Translations under genes and position numbers: made by a program
Part shown: one piece after another, positions 1 through 12,430 of the stretch
How positions within the stretch are numbered: the stretch's first letter is position 1
Layout: each line of letters begins with the position of its first letter
The notes under the pieces: generated by a model
The model's input: only the letters and a program-made list of their open reading frames with translations
The model's database searches: none
What the model was told of the DNA's origin: nothing
Assembly (NCBI RefSeq): GCF_050947875.1
Contig: NC_134570.1
Location: 104,425,122 to 104,489,121, forward strand
Length of the DNA stretch: 64,000 nucleotides
Reading direction: 5' to 3'
Origin: Dermacentor variabilis
Lineage: Eukaryota; Arthropoda; Arachnida; Ixodida; Ixodidae

Positions 1-2350
1 TGATGGTAGGCCGTTACAAGCCGAGACACAGAGGAAACGAATTTGTTGGCTATAATATAAAACCAGAGTCGGCCAGGTATCTCTTTCTTTAAGGCTATAC
101 CACTTCCATGTGCCTTGTTGGAGCAAGTTGATAAAGAATTACATGACCTGGAGAAAACTGACGTTGTACATCGAGTCACACACAGTGAGAGGGCTACACT
201 CACTGTGGCCACAGTCAATTGTACCAAGGAAAGACAATTCTACAATGCTCTCAGGAGTTACAGAATAGCTGCTAATTCAAGATCAGAGGGGGATCATTGC
301 CCATCGCATATGCCAGAAGACATTTTTGCGTCTATAGTAGGAGGCGAAATTATCCCAGGTCGATATATCTGGAAGACCTATCTTCTACTACTTCTTGAAT
401 ACAAACCCAAGAGCACTAAACAGTCAACAGCCAATTGAGTTTGTTTTGATGAATAAGACAGTCGTACGGATTAACAAGTCTTAAGGACAAGATTTTGCGA
501 GCAGTTTCTTGTACAGTATGGTACAGAGATGATGTACAAATTTCGAGAAAAGACAAGGGAGAACCTAAAAAGGCGCTAGAAATAATCCGTCTGAAGCAAT
601 GAATTGACGCAATTAGAGTTAATCCAGAAATATTGACGTTTCTTTTTTGAAGCAAAGTTCGTTATCTCAGACACAAAAGGGACACTAGCGCGTAGAACCT
701 GGTGCCAGAAAAAGTGGAATCCTTCATGCATGCTCCCCAACCAAAGATGTTTCGCGGCTATAAGCATTTCTTAGCCTCATTAACTTATATGTGAAGCTTC
801 TGCCCAACGTGGCTTTGCTATTTAACCATAACACAGCTTGCCACGCAAAGAAAATACACGGTAATGGTTCAATTCATTGGATAAGTGTTCCATAAAAGTC
901 AGATACTCCTGACTGAAAACCAGCTGCTGCAGCTGTATAATGTAAAAAGTGCTTGGTTATGACATGGTTTGAGAGCACTGTTGTCACATGTGGCGGATAG
1001 ACAGGTGAAGCCTACGACTTTTGCATCCTAATCAACGACTCCGACAAAGCGCAATTAGGCGCGACTCGAGAAAAAAGGACTTGCAGTTACTTTGGAATCA
1101 AGACATATATTGAATAATTCTGTGGTTGCAGGTTTCAAATTCTCGCTGCTAACCAGCTGCTGACGAGAGTCTTTAACACGAAGCATCCGGGAAGCTCTGT
1201 GGGCGGCCACTTGAGTGCATTGTTAGTTACATGTGCTGTCAAACTACCTTCACCCTTCCCTATATAAAGCCAGACGTTCCAATGGCAACGCTGATGGTTT
1301 GTCGAAGCTCCATCTGCCTGAATATGCAGAAGAGCGTCAAAGCATATTTAATTGTTTTCGGCTATACGTAACCTCCAAGTCACAGTTAAAGAGGTTTAGT
1401 TGCAGACAACCAATGACAAAGTCATCAGCGTTGTACGTGGCTTGAGGTGTAGCAGTTGGCTCAACAAATTATCTGACGGGCTAGTCATATATGATAAAGA
1501 GGTTAGAAATGATTATTCATTTGGGTAGTCTGTGCGGAATGATTCAGTTATGATTGTCGGCGCACTTTAAAGCAGGGTTGTTGAATGGCTGCCCGAACAA
1601 CACATTCCTGTCCATAAATCGAATTCCGTTATCAGTTCAGTTGTGATTTTGCATTGATCACAGTATAGATGAGATTGTTAGAAAGTGTGATGTTTCCTAA
1701 TGTTGCTTCTTGGGGTGAGCCCGCTTTACTGCAGCCATGGAGGTGGTGGAAAAATCGTGGGAAAGAGTGCACTTATGTGTTGCAAAGAAAATGGCGTATC
1801 ATTTTTTTATAGTTGTAGACTCCCACTTGCAGTGGCTTCCAGAAAAGTTAAGAACTCTACTTCAGCGCATAATACAATTGAAACCGGGCGATCTACGAAT
1901 GCGGTTGCTGCTTATGGATTGCCGCATGATATTGTAACAGATAATGACCTTCAGTTTTGGGCACAAGAATTTCACAAGTTTCTAGTAACAAAGTGAAGCA
2001 AACACTGACTCCTCCTCACCATTCACAATCAAATGAGGCGGCTGAAAGTGTGGTACCATCACCGACGAACTTGTAACGCTGACATTGAGTTATAAAAAAA
2101 GGAACGAGCTAACATCACTTCAACAGGACGAGAACGTCTTTGAATACTGGACCACTCCACGTACATTGCAGAGCTGATGGCAGGTGAATTCTTTTGCCTT
2201 CTACATGTAGAATTGGCACGAAAACTCAAGCAAACGACCACTAACACAAAGGAGAGCGAGCAGAAGAAGTTTGCCGAGATAGTTTGAAAGGGGGCGTCTC
2301 TGTTACGGAAGTAAGGATCCTTCGACGAACTACTTTCAGGTGCAAGAATG
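1..2350 (+). mobile_element. Ty3/gypsy retrotransposon remnant: RT, RNase H and integrase, decayed
   Basis: The three forward frames, read in turn, give the order of a gypsy pol polyprotein. From about 60 to 440 there is an RT N-terminus (fragments such as ELHDLEK, RVTHSERAT and MPEDIFASIVGGE). At 660-800 there is the RT thumb/connection (VPEKVESFMHAP). At 900-1020 there is an RNase H-like stretch ending ALLSHV...PTTFAS, and at 1230-1320 the tether before integrase (NGNADGLSKL). At 1790-2060 the integrase core is readable (FIVVDSHLQW, YGLPHDIVTDND, TPPHHSQSNEAAE), with a GVTPAE-like tail to about 2300. Many stops and frame changes separate these blocks, so the copy is dead. The window starts inside the element, and no LTR was identified at its right end. 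The fragments recall the gypsy lineages often labelled K02A2.6-like. The gypsy assignment is firm; the lineage is a guess. Confidence 0.8.
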
Positions 2351-3140
2351 TGCTAAGCTGGTCTGGTTGGCCCATCATAATTCAGTAGTTTTGGCACGCT
2401 ATGATTACAGTGCACCACGTATGTATAATTTTTTTTTGCTTTTGATGAAGGCGGTACAGGTATACTGCTTACAGGCAGTTTGTAGGTTGGGTGTACGGGA
2501 CGCCTGGCTTCCAATAAGCGCGTCGTCCTGCCCAGCTGCAGCATTACAAAAATACTGAAGGTCTTCCCATAACTCGAGTATACGGGATTTATGTGGTTTA
2601 AGCAAGTAGCCGGGTGACCTGGCACAGGAAATATTAAATTAGTTGAACGTGTATATACACTCATCACTCTCCCCCTTCCCTCCTTGATATTTTCTTGTGT
2701 AGTGCGTGAAATTTCAGTACCTGTTTAAGGCTCCGAGAGCCATGGTTACGAAGCCGAGTTCTTTAGAATAAGATTTGTCCCTGATAATTGTTCCCGCTAT
2801 TATTTATAATTAACAAGCACAGTATATACAGTGTTTAGTGCATCCCAAACTGCGTATCAAGAAAAAAAAATGACGCGTAATATTTCTTGAAGTTAGTCTA
2901 GTACCTCGCATTCAAGATTGGTAGCAATGCGCAGCACCTGTAAATTAACCGACGAGCTCGCGCAGCCTAGTGCTGCTTGTAGATGTTGGCATGAGCAATG
3001 ACTATGCCATGTGCCATGCAAAGTGCCATGCGAGAGGCTTGAATTGTGCTATCCGAGGAGCTCCTGAACGTTTCCAACATTCGAAAAAGTTGAAGTTTTC
3101 ACAGCGTAACGACGCCACGCAGAAAAAGCGCAGCTGAACA
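2351..3140. other. no supported feature
   Basis: Nothing recognisable. The first part may hold the 3' untranslated region or LTR of the preceding gypsy remnant, but no repeated terminus is available inside the window to prove it. Overlapping short frames on both strands show no family resemblance. Confidence 0.5.
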
Positions 3141-3143
3141 GTT

Positions 3144-3337
3144 GAAGAGCTCCACTTTCACGCCCTTATTAGATGACAGTAAGTAGTGTGACTGCTTGAG
3201 CCTCACCCCTGCTCAAGCGTGAAGCGAGGGATATTGCGGCTTGATAAAAACCCTTACTTGATGCTCGGCCAGAGCAGAGGCGCCAGCAGTGACGTCACTC
3301 AGTGACATCTACCAAGGGCGTGACAGTGGAGCTCTTC
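3144..3337. repeat. imperfect inverted repeat (MITE-like foldback)
   Basis: The arms at 3144-3175 and 3306-3337 are reverse complements with 3 mismatches in 32 positions, each beginning GAAGAGCTCCACT. Weaker complementarity continues inward for roughly 30 more bases (both arms carry GTGACTGCT/GTCACTGCT and GCCTC motifs) and a little outward. The interior is under 140 bp and has no coding signal. This is the architecture of a foldback or MITE-type non-autonomous DNA element. No target-site duplication was resolved. Confidence 0.5.
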
Positions 3338-3375
3338 GTCTGTTTCGCTGCTCTGTGTGACATCGGCCAGAATTC

Positions 3376-6047
3376 ATTACGATGTACACAGCACACCTAC
3401 AGACAAAGCTTTGAAAGGAACTCACGGTTCTTTGGCTGTAGTTGCACTATGTACAGTGTCGTGGATTACCAAATAACTTACGCTTCGGAATTCCTTAAAC
3501 TGCAAAAGTTAGCAGCGTCAAGTTCTTGCGATTCTGGAAATGGCTATGGGCTTCTAAGATGGTACGCTTCAAGTTTCCCATGGAATATAAGCGCAAAGGT
3601 CTTTCTGGCTCAAATTATTTTGTACAATCTACGTAATTGCTCGAGAGATCGCACACCGAGTCTTTTTCAAATGTATGCGTCTGTGGTAAAAGTGATCTAT
3701 AAACAATAATTATTTAAATAATTTTCGCTATATTTAACGAACGTAATTTCTAAAACACCTGGCATATAATATACAGGCTGACTGATGGATAGAATTTCGA
3801 GCAACGACGTGACACATCGCTGCTTCTTACGACGGTATAAAAAATATTTTAGCACTCTTATTGGACGCTTCAAGTGAAACGAAATTAAGAGTTCAAAAGG
3901 AATGAAAGGCTGACCAGACGCACATTCGGTTTTCTACCAGAAGCAGGGAAAGGGACTTCATCCAAAGACGCACATCGGAAGTACCATTGCTTGCTGAATC
4001 CTGCTTAACTCGGGAACTGCAGTAACACGTATAGCTTGCCCGTGCTTGTGACGAATGTCGCTATGGCGCAAGTACTTCTGACACCGCAAATTTTCTTAAA
4101 TCCAGATAATCCAAGCTGGGGCTTAGGAGATAGCGCTGATCATTGCAGTAATGATACAAGCGGAGGTAAAAGTTCAACAAGACAGCACACACCCGCGACT
4201 GTCGCAGAATGTGCCAGTCTTCCCAATAAGGATGCCATAGGTCTTAGCCAATGTGACTGTGAGCTAGAAGCGACTGAATGCTGCTGAGTCGCAGCGGTAG
4301 GGGCGTTCTGATAGCCGGCGCACCTGGGAAGGGCCGAGAGTGTTCAGGCAACATTTCGAGGGAAGGAGGGAGTTTCAGTCATGTGGAGTGGCGTTACCAG
4401 GCAGTGATGCAAGTTTTCTTGCACTGTTAGTTATAAAGAGTCATATCCAAATAGTTTGGTCAGTCTTGAGTGTTGACCGGGCTGACAAGATGGCACCGTC
4501 AGCAAGATCATTCCTAACGATGCTGCAGCGACCCAGCAGGCACTGAATGTCGATGTTGTAGTCTTTTCCAAAAGCGCGAAGGGGACCCTCTGATTGTAGG
4601 ATGTTATATTCTCTCAGGTTCCGTGACATAGACTTTACAAGAGGCTCTGAATGGCTTACTGGAATAATAATATAGGGCCAATTTTCTCGTTGGTTCTTCG
4701 ATTACATACCTAATCACGGTAACGATAGCGCCAAGTTTCGTATCCTTTCATATTCCGTCGTGAACAACTAGAGTCCCAACCATTCGCAATTTACCTAGGA
4801 TGAGAGAGACACCGCAGCAGACCAATGCACATGTCATACGTACAAAAAAGGCTGAGATGTCCGTTTTAGTTTTGAGATTGTATAATACTAACAAAAGAAT
4901 GTAAGATCGTTTTTCAGCGCTTAGGAATGTTTCTTACTATGTTCTTTTTTATTTCTTCATTAGAGTCGACGCATTGGAAGGAATGTTAAGCGTACCATGA
5001 TCTCCAGCTTTTTAATCGTTGATCCTTACATTAAAGGTAACATTCCTAAATTGATTACCGTCTAATGAAATCATACTAGTCGTTAAAAAACGTTTCTTGA
5101 TTGTATAACAGTGTTGATTTCACGAAAACAATCTTTTATTTTTATTTCACGAAATACGGATATGCTGACATTTGGCATTTGACTACAAATTCATTCTACG
5201 AATTGTGGCACAACTGACACTAAATTTTAGGTTAGTGTAACAGCGACTATAGGTCGAGCAATATTTTTTTCAAGCTTTCCTCATAGAAAGACAGTTGAGA
5301 TTATAGGAAAGCAAACGTACGAGATCTATTTTCTGATAGGTAATTGCATCCTGGGTCAGGTGTCGAGAAGCCTTTGTTTGGTGTTAGCTTGTGGTCTAAA
5401 AAGAAGGTCTTCTACCTTTAAGACAGGAACAAGCAGCGCTTAAAACGAGATGGTGAGACTATCACAAACAATGCGCAGAGAGAAGGCGTCACCGTCCCTA
5501 TGATGTATCAACCAGCCCAGTTTAGCAAACTCCCAGCAGTCTTCAACTTATACATACGCCATGACAATAATCAACCCTCTAATGAAACTGCGCTCGATAG
5601 AGCAAAAAACAACGCCATAACGCATCGAGAACATTTTTTTCGACTAAAAATACATCAATTTCTCGCGTACTACCATAATTTTCTCTTATAGGCGAATTGA
5701 TTGGCAGGTCGTCGTAAAGCCTGACACTGATAATAGACCGCACTGCCATGCAGCTGGCCGTAAGGTTTTCACTCCAGGAATATTAATGCATGGGCACGTC
5801 TTATGCATAGTGAATATTTGACTTGTAGGAATATTGGTTGTGCGCCCTTCTTGTTTGCAAATAAACAGTTCCATGTTTGAGGTGACGCCCAGAGGACGAC
5901 CACAGATCTCGAAGTGCCTTCGCAAGTGCTCTCTCCAGATTTCACTCAAGATAATTTGATTTCCAGTGTTGCTTGATGGTCACTGTTTTACAGCTCTGTT
6001 TTACAACACAGCGAGCTAAGGCAGAATCATATGTTTCGCGTACTCAC
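3376..6047. other. no supported gene; possible first intron or flank of the minus-strand NRF-like gene
   Basis: Short open frames occur here (for example 3302-3709 plus, starting inside the foldback repeat, and 4036-4287 plus), but none has a recognisable domain, start context or splice structure. If the minus-strand exon at 6048-6363 belongs to a live gene, this stretch is its first intron. A second NRF exon was looked for on the minus strand and not found. Confidence 0.4.
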
Positions 6048-6363
6048 GTCTTAGAGCCCACGGCTCGAGCTTGAGAAAGCCACGCAACAATCGCAGCAGG
6101 CCCACTTGACACTCCGGGTTCACGTCGGCTTTCAGCAGCTGGAACTTCACGGAAGCCGGAATGCTGGCGAAGCCACGGGCTAAAGCGCCTCGTAGCATCG
6201 ACATGTAGTCATAGTTATCTTGACTGTTTCCCGTAGTCTCCATGCTTTTTATAGGTGACACTAGTCTATTACCGCTGGAAGTGTTTGTCACGTTCAGCGT
6301 CATCACTGATTGTTGGGCAAGCAGCAATATCAGAGCGCCTAGTATCATGTTCTCCATCTTCAT
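6048..6363 (-). CDS. NRF-6-like (nose resistant to fluoxetine) protein, first coding exon
   Basis: The exon starts at an ATG at 6363-6361 and encodes about 105 residues. Residues 5-22 are hydrophobic (MILGALILLLAQQ...), a likely signal peptide. Residues from about 54 on carry the start of an NRF-type domain: LARGFASIPAS, NPECQVGLLRLLRGFLKL and EPWALRR. The reading is cut by GTGAGT at 6047 in phase 1, exactly where the paralogous exon at 47321-47693 is cut, so I end the exon there rather than at the downstream stop. NRF-6-like proteins are multipass membrane acyltransferase-3-type proteins with an N-terminal lumenal/extracellular cysteine-containing domain, and tick genomes hold many of them. 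No second exon was found on the minus strand between 1 and 6047. It may lie outside the window, or this may be an orphan exon. No stop or frameshift is seen inside the exon. Confidence 0.7.
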
Positions 6364-7225
6364 GTCTTCTAGCAGGTGGACGGTTTAGGCTATGATGATT
6401 GCAGCAGCAGCAGATCTTCGATCGAAGGCTCACCTGCGTCTTGTCGACTGATGAGCTACACTGCAGAAGACGAGAGCCGCGTCGTGAATTTTATCCTTCG
6501 ACAAACTGGCGCATGCTCGAAATATTTCGTTGCTCAAGACTGTATAATCAATGTCTCGGTCGTGATGCAAAACTTCTCCCGTGGCAAGCTCAACGTTCGT
6601 TCGACTGACATAAATAAACGAAAGGCAGATGACATCACCGGATGTTTGCAGCCAGGCCCCTCTCGATTGCAGAGCGTACCTAAGGTAGTGAGATTCGACT
6701 GCGGTTAAGTGACTGCGGATAGCTATATGTTACGTAACATTTCAGTATAGGAGAGTTACGTTGCCGACAACGCGGAAGAAATGGTAGTGAAGTGCTCTGG
6801 TCCTATTTAACCAACCAGTTCTTTTCTTTCTTTAGCAAATAACTGTGTTCTGCATGAAAAAGTTTCGCTTTAATATATTGTACCTCCTAGAGCCTAATGT
6901 ACCATACAACTTACATTGATTGCATTTCTTTGACACTTCCGTTCATTGCGATATATTTGGGCGTCTATGTGGCAAGCAAACAAATTTAACGTGTACAAAA
7001 TCGATATTTTATGCACGCTGGTAGCACGCACGCACACTTGTCATGAGGATATCTTTAAGGTCATGAGGGATACAAGCTTTACAGGTACGCTAGATAGGTT
7101 AAGGGCGAACGCGCATGCAATAAAGAAGAATTAAAAGTGATTTAAAAATCAACGCGTTCCCGCCTCTTTCCTCGCGTGTCCTCCGGATCCTATGTTACAG
7201 CTTTGTACTCAATGCGGGGAACATT
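6364..7225. other. presumed upstream region of the minus-strand NRF-like exon
   Basis: This interval is directly 5' of the minus-strand ATG at 6363. A plus-strand frame at 6376-6708 covers it but has no recognisable domain. No convincing TATA or initiator element could be assigned. Confidence 0.3.
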
Positions 7226-7357
7226 GCTCATCACTGCACCTAGGACTTAAGAGGAAGTCCTAGGTGCAGTGATGAGCCCAGTGATGAGTCCCTCTTAAGT
7301 CTTAGGACTTAAGAGGGCGGCATCGCAGTTGGCTCGAGGCCAACTACGATGCCGCCC
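7226..7357. repeat. cluster of three consecutive hairpins
   Basis: Hairpin 1 has perfect 23-bp arms (7226-7248 and 7255-7277) with the 6-base loop AAGAGG. Hairpin 2 at 7291-7318 has perfect 12-bp arms (CCCTCTTAAGTC and its complement) with a 4-base loop. Hairpin 3 at 7315-7357 has 19-bp arms with one mismatch, starting GGGCGGCATCG, and a 5-base loop. Hairpins 1 and 2 share the core CTTAAGAGG and the flank GTGATGAG, so they look derived from one another. Nothing around them codes. Confidence 0.85.
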
Positions 7358-9553
7358 GTTCAAATACAAACAAAATGTAGAAATGCATTTATCAGCAATC
7401 CACTGGACCAATTTGAAATAATTGCAGCATTTGAGAGAGAAGGCTAAATGCTAGTGACTCTAGCAAGCAAAACACCGATTTCGGGCCGTAAATTTTCTGT
7501 GAAGATTTCTGCAAATTTTAAATGCAACATATATGGAAGCACGAATTTCACAAATCCGTAACTCTGCATCCTATACAGATATCGAGTCTGTAAACTGAAC
7601 CTGTTCGACCATCGAAAGTGGACAACTATAAATACGAATTCACATTGCACGCCAATTTTTTAAATATTTTCAAACATTATGCAAAAATCGTTCAAGCCCA
7701 AAACAGCGTATATTCCACCAATGTTGTCCGCTTTAGCTTATTTATTAGGAGCGGTGCAGACAATTCGTATTTATTACTGACGTCTTTATTTATTACTGAA
7801 CTACAAAGTTATAAACCTCGCCGTTTTAAGAAGTCTTTAGAAGGTCTGATGGCAGAAATTGACAAAAGAAAAATACACTTGAGAGGGACCTTTATATCGA
7901 GGCCAATTCTGATGCCGCATTTTCAAATGCGTGCACCACACATAATTGCGTTGATGAGGCAACCTCTCCACCAATTGAATAGAAATTTGTTGCAAATAAC
8001 CGAGAACGTTAAATTCTAGTGCTGGATCAAACAAAACATTGATTCAGGCCCTGAATTGTTTTACTAAAAGTGCTGAAGATCCGTAAGTTTGAAAAGATAG
8101 AACCACTAAGTTTGCAAATTAGCAATACTGCACTCAATATAATTATCACAGCTCTGAAAACTTCGACTTTTAGCCAGTTTAAAGCGTACAAGTTTGATCT
8201 ATCAATGTATGTCTCACATAAATATTTTATAACGTTTAATATAATTTTGCTAAGGCTTGCTGACATATTAGTGACGTGATTGGAAGCCACGTATTTAGTT
8301 GTATTGGGACCACGTATTTAGTGATGTTGGAAGCCACGCAGCAGTTTTATTTACAGTGGTGTGTCGCATTGCTCTGATGGTGACTTTAGCGGTCTTCGAG
8401 TTTAAATGCCCCGCGAAATGGCTCGCCGTTCCCTTGGCATCGATAGGCCTACTATTGCTTAAAGCAGCCGACTGCTTCAAAGCGACTGTGTTGTCTGAGT
8501 AGATTTCATGTGACGGAGTTGAATGGGTTTGAGTTCGCCGTGCGTTAACATAGCATTCATGCTTACCGCTGCAGCATGCGTTCTAGGCACTCTGCCCGCA
8601 CAAGCGACAGCACTGCGCAAATAGTTAACTACCTCACAGTGTACTGTAACGAGCACTGATACCCGGGCGGCTCCGCCTCGGCAACTGTCTTGCTAAACCT
8701 AACACTTTCACGTAAGCACAGTGCATGTAAGTATGAACGCGGAGTGTATTGCATAAGTGTTGAATAGGGGAAACGCAGAATTGGCTTTCTTACTAACCGC
8801 ACACATTACGTTTACGTGTGTAATGTTCGTGTAACAAATTGTCTAAGCGTAATTACGCCGCGCATAAACGTTTGTGCGAGGGATTCCTGGCTGTGTCTTT
8901 CTGCAAAATGAAGGTGGCATAACGAACATCACACACATGGTACTTAAATCAGTGCCTGGTATACACCAGTTTTATTTCAGAAACTGCGGTTCCTTCACGG
9001 CGAAATTTCAAACAAAGAAAGCCAAACCTGGTGCATGCATTTTAATGCCGCCTTTGACGGAACTATTGCTTGTGTCATTGAAATTGAATCGCAATAAGAC
9101 CGGAGTGCACGTCGCCAACTTTCTTGGCAAGTAGAAAGTATCGAAACTGCGAGAGCGCAACCACAGTGCCGTCTGCCGTTAATGCGCCAAAGCATGACGC
9201 ATGCCTTGTGTCACCCATAGCCTATGGTTTTACATGCATAGTGTCAGACGGCGCCACTACTTCGTTAAAGCATATTCTACACGTTCTGCTGTCTTAAGCG
9301 GTCGCGTACAGGAAAGCAATACAGTTGACTGCGGTGTTAAAACGGGTCCGCTACTATACCTGAGTGTGAACGAGCCAGCAGTTCAACCACAAGAAGCATT
9401 CATACCACACGTTGAGCCGTAATTGTGATCGAGAAATCGTACCACTAGTACACGAAGTTGCCGCCGAGTTAGGGGGGAGCTGCGTGAAGTTGGAGGCTCC
9501 CGGTCTCTGTAGCGTAGGTAAGACATTTAAGCATTCTTGCAAACGTTTAGTAC
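7358..9553. other. no supported gene
   Basis: AT-rich sequence with short frames on both strands and no recognisable protein. A small local duplication is visible at about 8286-8336, where CCACGTATTTAGT and TTGGAAGCCACG each occur twice. Nothing else could be supported. Confidence 0.4.
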
Positions 9554-9672
9554 CATCGATAACATCCCAGAAACTTCCGATACTTGCGGGCCCGTCCCGC
9601 GCTGAGCGATAACAGTTGTCAGACTGGGAAAAGCGGTCACCCGAAAAAGATAAGAACACATGTCCATGCCCC
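9554..9672 (-). repeat. truncated 3' LTR of the 9.5-15.9 kb gypsy element
   Basis: It aligns by eye with the first 120 bp or so of the LTR at 15508-15929. Both read, on the plus strand, a GATAACAT block, then AACTTCCGATAC, then GCGCTGAGCGATA, then CAGTTGT, and then a CACCTGTC/CATGTCC end. Homology stops near 9554, where unrelated sequence begins, so R and U5 are missing. Confidence 0.65.
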
Positions 9673-9889
9673 CCTCTCGAAATACATCGTCCCGATGCTA
9701 CAAACACGAGGGCTAAAAACAAATAATAAACAAAAGCAACCAATGAAGAAAGAAAAAAATTGGAAGTAGCAACGTCAAAAAAAATTTCAAAAGTTCGGCT
9801 ATGAAGGCTCCTAAGTTCGTTAGCGCTGGTAGAACGGCTCAAATCACACAACATGGAATATTTCAGGTCGTCAGCGGCATCGCTGTTAC

Positions 9890-10950
9890 GCGAAATGCCG
9901 TCTGGCATGACCTCATTGTCGAGTGCCCCAATGCGGCGGATGACCTTGGAGGGCCCAAAATAACGGCGTGAAAGCTACTCAGTAGGTCTTCGTCAGCGTA
10001 TCGGTATCAATACCCAAACAGGGTCACCAGTCTAGTTTTCCACCTATCGGCGTCGAAGATTGTAATGCCGGCTATTGATCCTCCGCTGATTCTTGATGCG
10101 CAGATGAGCGAGTTGTCGGGTTACTTCAGCTCGTTGGAGATAGGTGGCGACATCCACATTTTCTTCATCGGTGACGTGCGGCACCATAGCGTAGAGAGTC
10201 GTCGTCTGGGTCCTTCCTTAAACCAGCTTGAACGCCGTTATCTGTGTTGTTTCTTGCACTGCTGTGTTGTAAGCAAAGGTGACATAACCGCTTTCCACGT
10301 CTTGCGTTCGAGATCGGCGTACATTGCTAACATGTCGGCGAGCGTCTTGTTCAGTCGTTCGGTTGGGCCATTCGTCTGCAGGTCGTAGACAGTGGTCCTA
10401 CGGTGATTTGTCTAGCAGTAAAGCAGGATGGCTTGAGTAAGCTGAGCAGTAAAATCAATTCCTTTGTCAGTAGCGAGAATCTCTGGCGTATCACATCGCA
10501 GCACTATGTGCTAAAGAAAATTTTTGGCTACCTCGGCCGTACTACCCTTTAGGCAGAGTTTTCTTTTCGGCTTAGCGGGTAGGGCAATCTGTGGCTACGA
10601 CGATCCACTTATTTCCAGGTATCGACGTCGGAAAGAGCCCCTGCAAATCCATCCCGATCTGCTGAAATGGTCTGCAAGGAGGCTCGATCGGCTGTAGCAA
10701 TCCCGCCAGCTTTGTCGGTGGTGTCTTGCGTCGCTCGCGGTCTCGACATGTCTAGACGTAACGACCGACGTTAGCGGTCAGGCGCGGCCAGTAATGCCTT
10801 CCCTGTATCCTCGACAGCGTCCGGTAGAAACCGAGTTACTCAGCAGTCGGATCGTCATGTAGGGCATGCAGTACTTGAGGACGTAGTGCTGAGGAAACAA
10901 CAACGAAGTTGACGCGGACTGGTGAGTTATTCTTTACGAGTAGCTCATTT
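9890..10950 (-). pseudogene. gypsy integrase, decayed
   Basis: Minus-strand translation in changing frames yields recognisable integrase blocks: a zinc-binding tail and linker (GLLQPIEPP, FQQIGMDLQGLFP), the first core strand (NKWIVVATDCPTR), the second core motif region (TPEILATDKGIDFTAQL) and the third (QTNGPTERLNKTLADML). The catalytic Asp-Asp-Glu positions can still be picked out, but stops and shifts interrupt every block. This is the last pol domain before the 3' LTR, as expected for gypsy order. No function is possible. Confidence 0.75.
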
Positions 10951-10955
10951 TAAAG

Positions 10956-12430
10956 CTAAAACGAAGACAACCCTCGCCTAAATGGCCTAGGGAGAGCGTC
11001 GGTATTCCTTTCCGCATTCTCGACAAGGCTCTTTAGCACCGGGTCTGCTCGTTGCTGCTCAGTGAAGTCTTCCTCGCTAATTACTACAAGGAAGCCGCCG
11101 TCATTATCGTTGCCTTCCGGCGGCGGGTCAATGGGGGCGCGTGCAACGCAATCGGCATCAGATTGTTTTTGTCCGGACATGTAAATTACAGTCATGTCGT
11201 ATTCTTGCAGTTCGAGGTCCACCGCGTCAGACGTCCTCAAAGGTCCTTTAATTTCGCTAACCAATAACACGCGTGATGGTCGCTGACGACCTTGAACGGC
11301 CTGCCGTATACGTAAGGGCGGCATTTCGCTGTTGCCCAAATGATGGCGAGGCATTCCGTTTCGGGCGTAGAATAATTGCATTGCGCTTTCTACAGCGACC
11401 GGCTAGCATAAGCTATCCCCCGTTCAAGTCCGTCTTTCCTCTGGACTAGGACGGCCCCGAGCCATGGGCTACTGGCGTCCGTGTGGATTTCGGTATAGGC
11501 GTCCTCGTCGAAGTGTGCAATTACCGGTGGCGACTGCATGCGTAGTTTGAGTTCCTGAAATGCGTCGGCCTGCGGCGTTTCCCACTGCTATTCGACATTG
11601 CATTTAGTTAGATACGCCTATGCCTCAGCGATGCGTGAATGGACTTTGATAAAACCTCTGTAGTAGGCACACATGCCAAGAAATCTACTCACTGCCTTCT
11701 TGTCGATCGGCTGCTGGAACTTTGCGATGGCAGATTTCGTCTGCGGGTCAGGGCGGACTCCTTATTTGATGATGACATGGCACAAGCACAGAAGCTCATC
11801 GTAAGCGAAGCGGCACTTCTGCGGCTTCAGAGTGAGCCCCGATAACTTGATTGCTTCCTGTTCTCTCGCAAGCCGTCTAAGGTGATCATCGAAATTTCCC
11901 CACGAAGACAACGACATCGTCCAAGTAAAAAAGAAAGGTCTGTCACTTCAATACTGCTATCACCGTGTCCATCACGCGCTGATACGTTGCAGGCGAAGAG
12001 CACCACCCGAGTGGCATGACCTTGAATTCGTAGAGGCCGTCTGGCGTGATGAAGGTGGTATTTTCGTGATCTCTCTCGCCGACTTCTATTTGTCAGTATC
12101 CGAAGTTGAGATCCTTCGACGAGAAGTATTTAGCGTTGTAGAGCCGACCAAATGCGTCGTCCATCCATCGGAGGGAGTATACGTCCTCAAGGATCTTGTT
12201 TAGTCAATGATCATCAACGCAGAAACGTAGGGTTCCTTGCATTTTCTTCACCAAGAGAACAGGAGATGCCCGCGGGTTTTTCGACAGCTGGATGATGTCG
12301 TCGCGCAGCATTTCGTTGGCTTGTTGGATCATAGCTTCAGGTTCTCGTGTCGGAACGCGGTAAGGCCTCTGGCGGAGTGGTGTTGCACACTCTTCGATTA
12401 TTATGCGATGATTTTCCACTGATGTTTGCG
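10956..12430 (-). pseudogene. gypsy reverse transcriptase and RNase H, decayed
   Basis: RT begins around 12420 with a long fragment (RQRPYRVPTREPEAMIQQ, then ASPVLLVKKMQGTLRFCVDDH, where family members have CVDYR). The polymerase active-site segment is readable near 11910 on the minus strand as FYLDDVVVF. RNase H and the tether follow, ending in the 10956-11381 frame (VDLELQEYDMTVIYMSG, KQSDADCVARAP). Stops and frameshifts lie between the blocks. The domain order RT-RNase H-integrase is that of ordinary Ty3/gypsy elements, in contrast with the neighbour at 16.3-18.7 kb. Confidence 0.82.

Noticed and set aside
3302..3709. Plus-strand frame of 135 codons
   Set aside because: Begins inside an inverted-repeat arm and has no recognisable domain, splice sites or initiation context.
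9354..9908. Minus-strand frame of 184 codons
   Set aside because: Runs through the integrase end, spacer and truncated 3' LTR of the gypsy element; hydrophobic but not protein-like in order.
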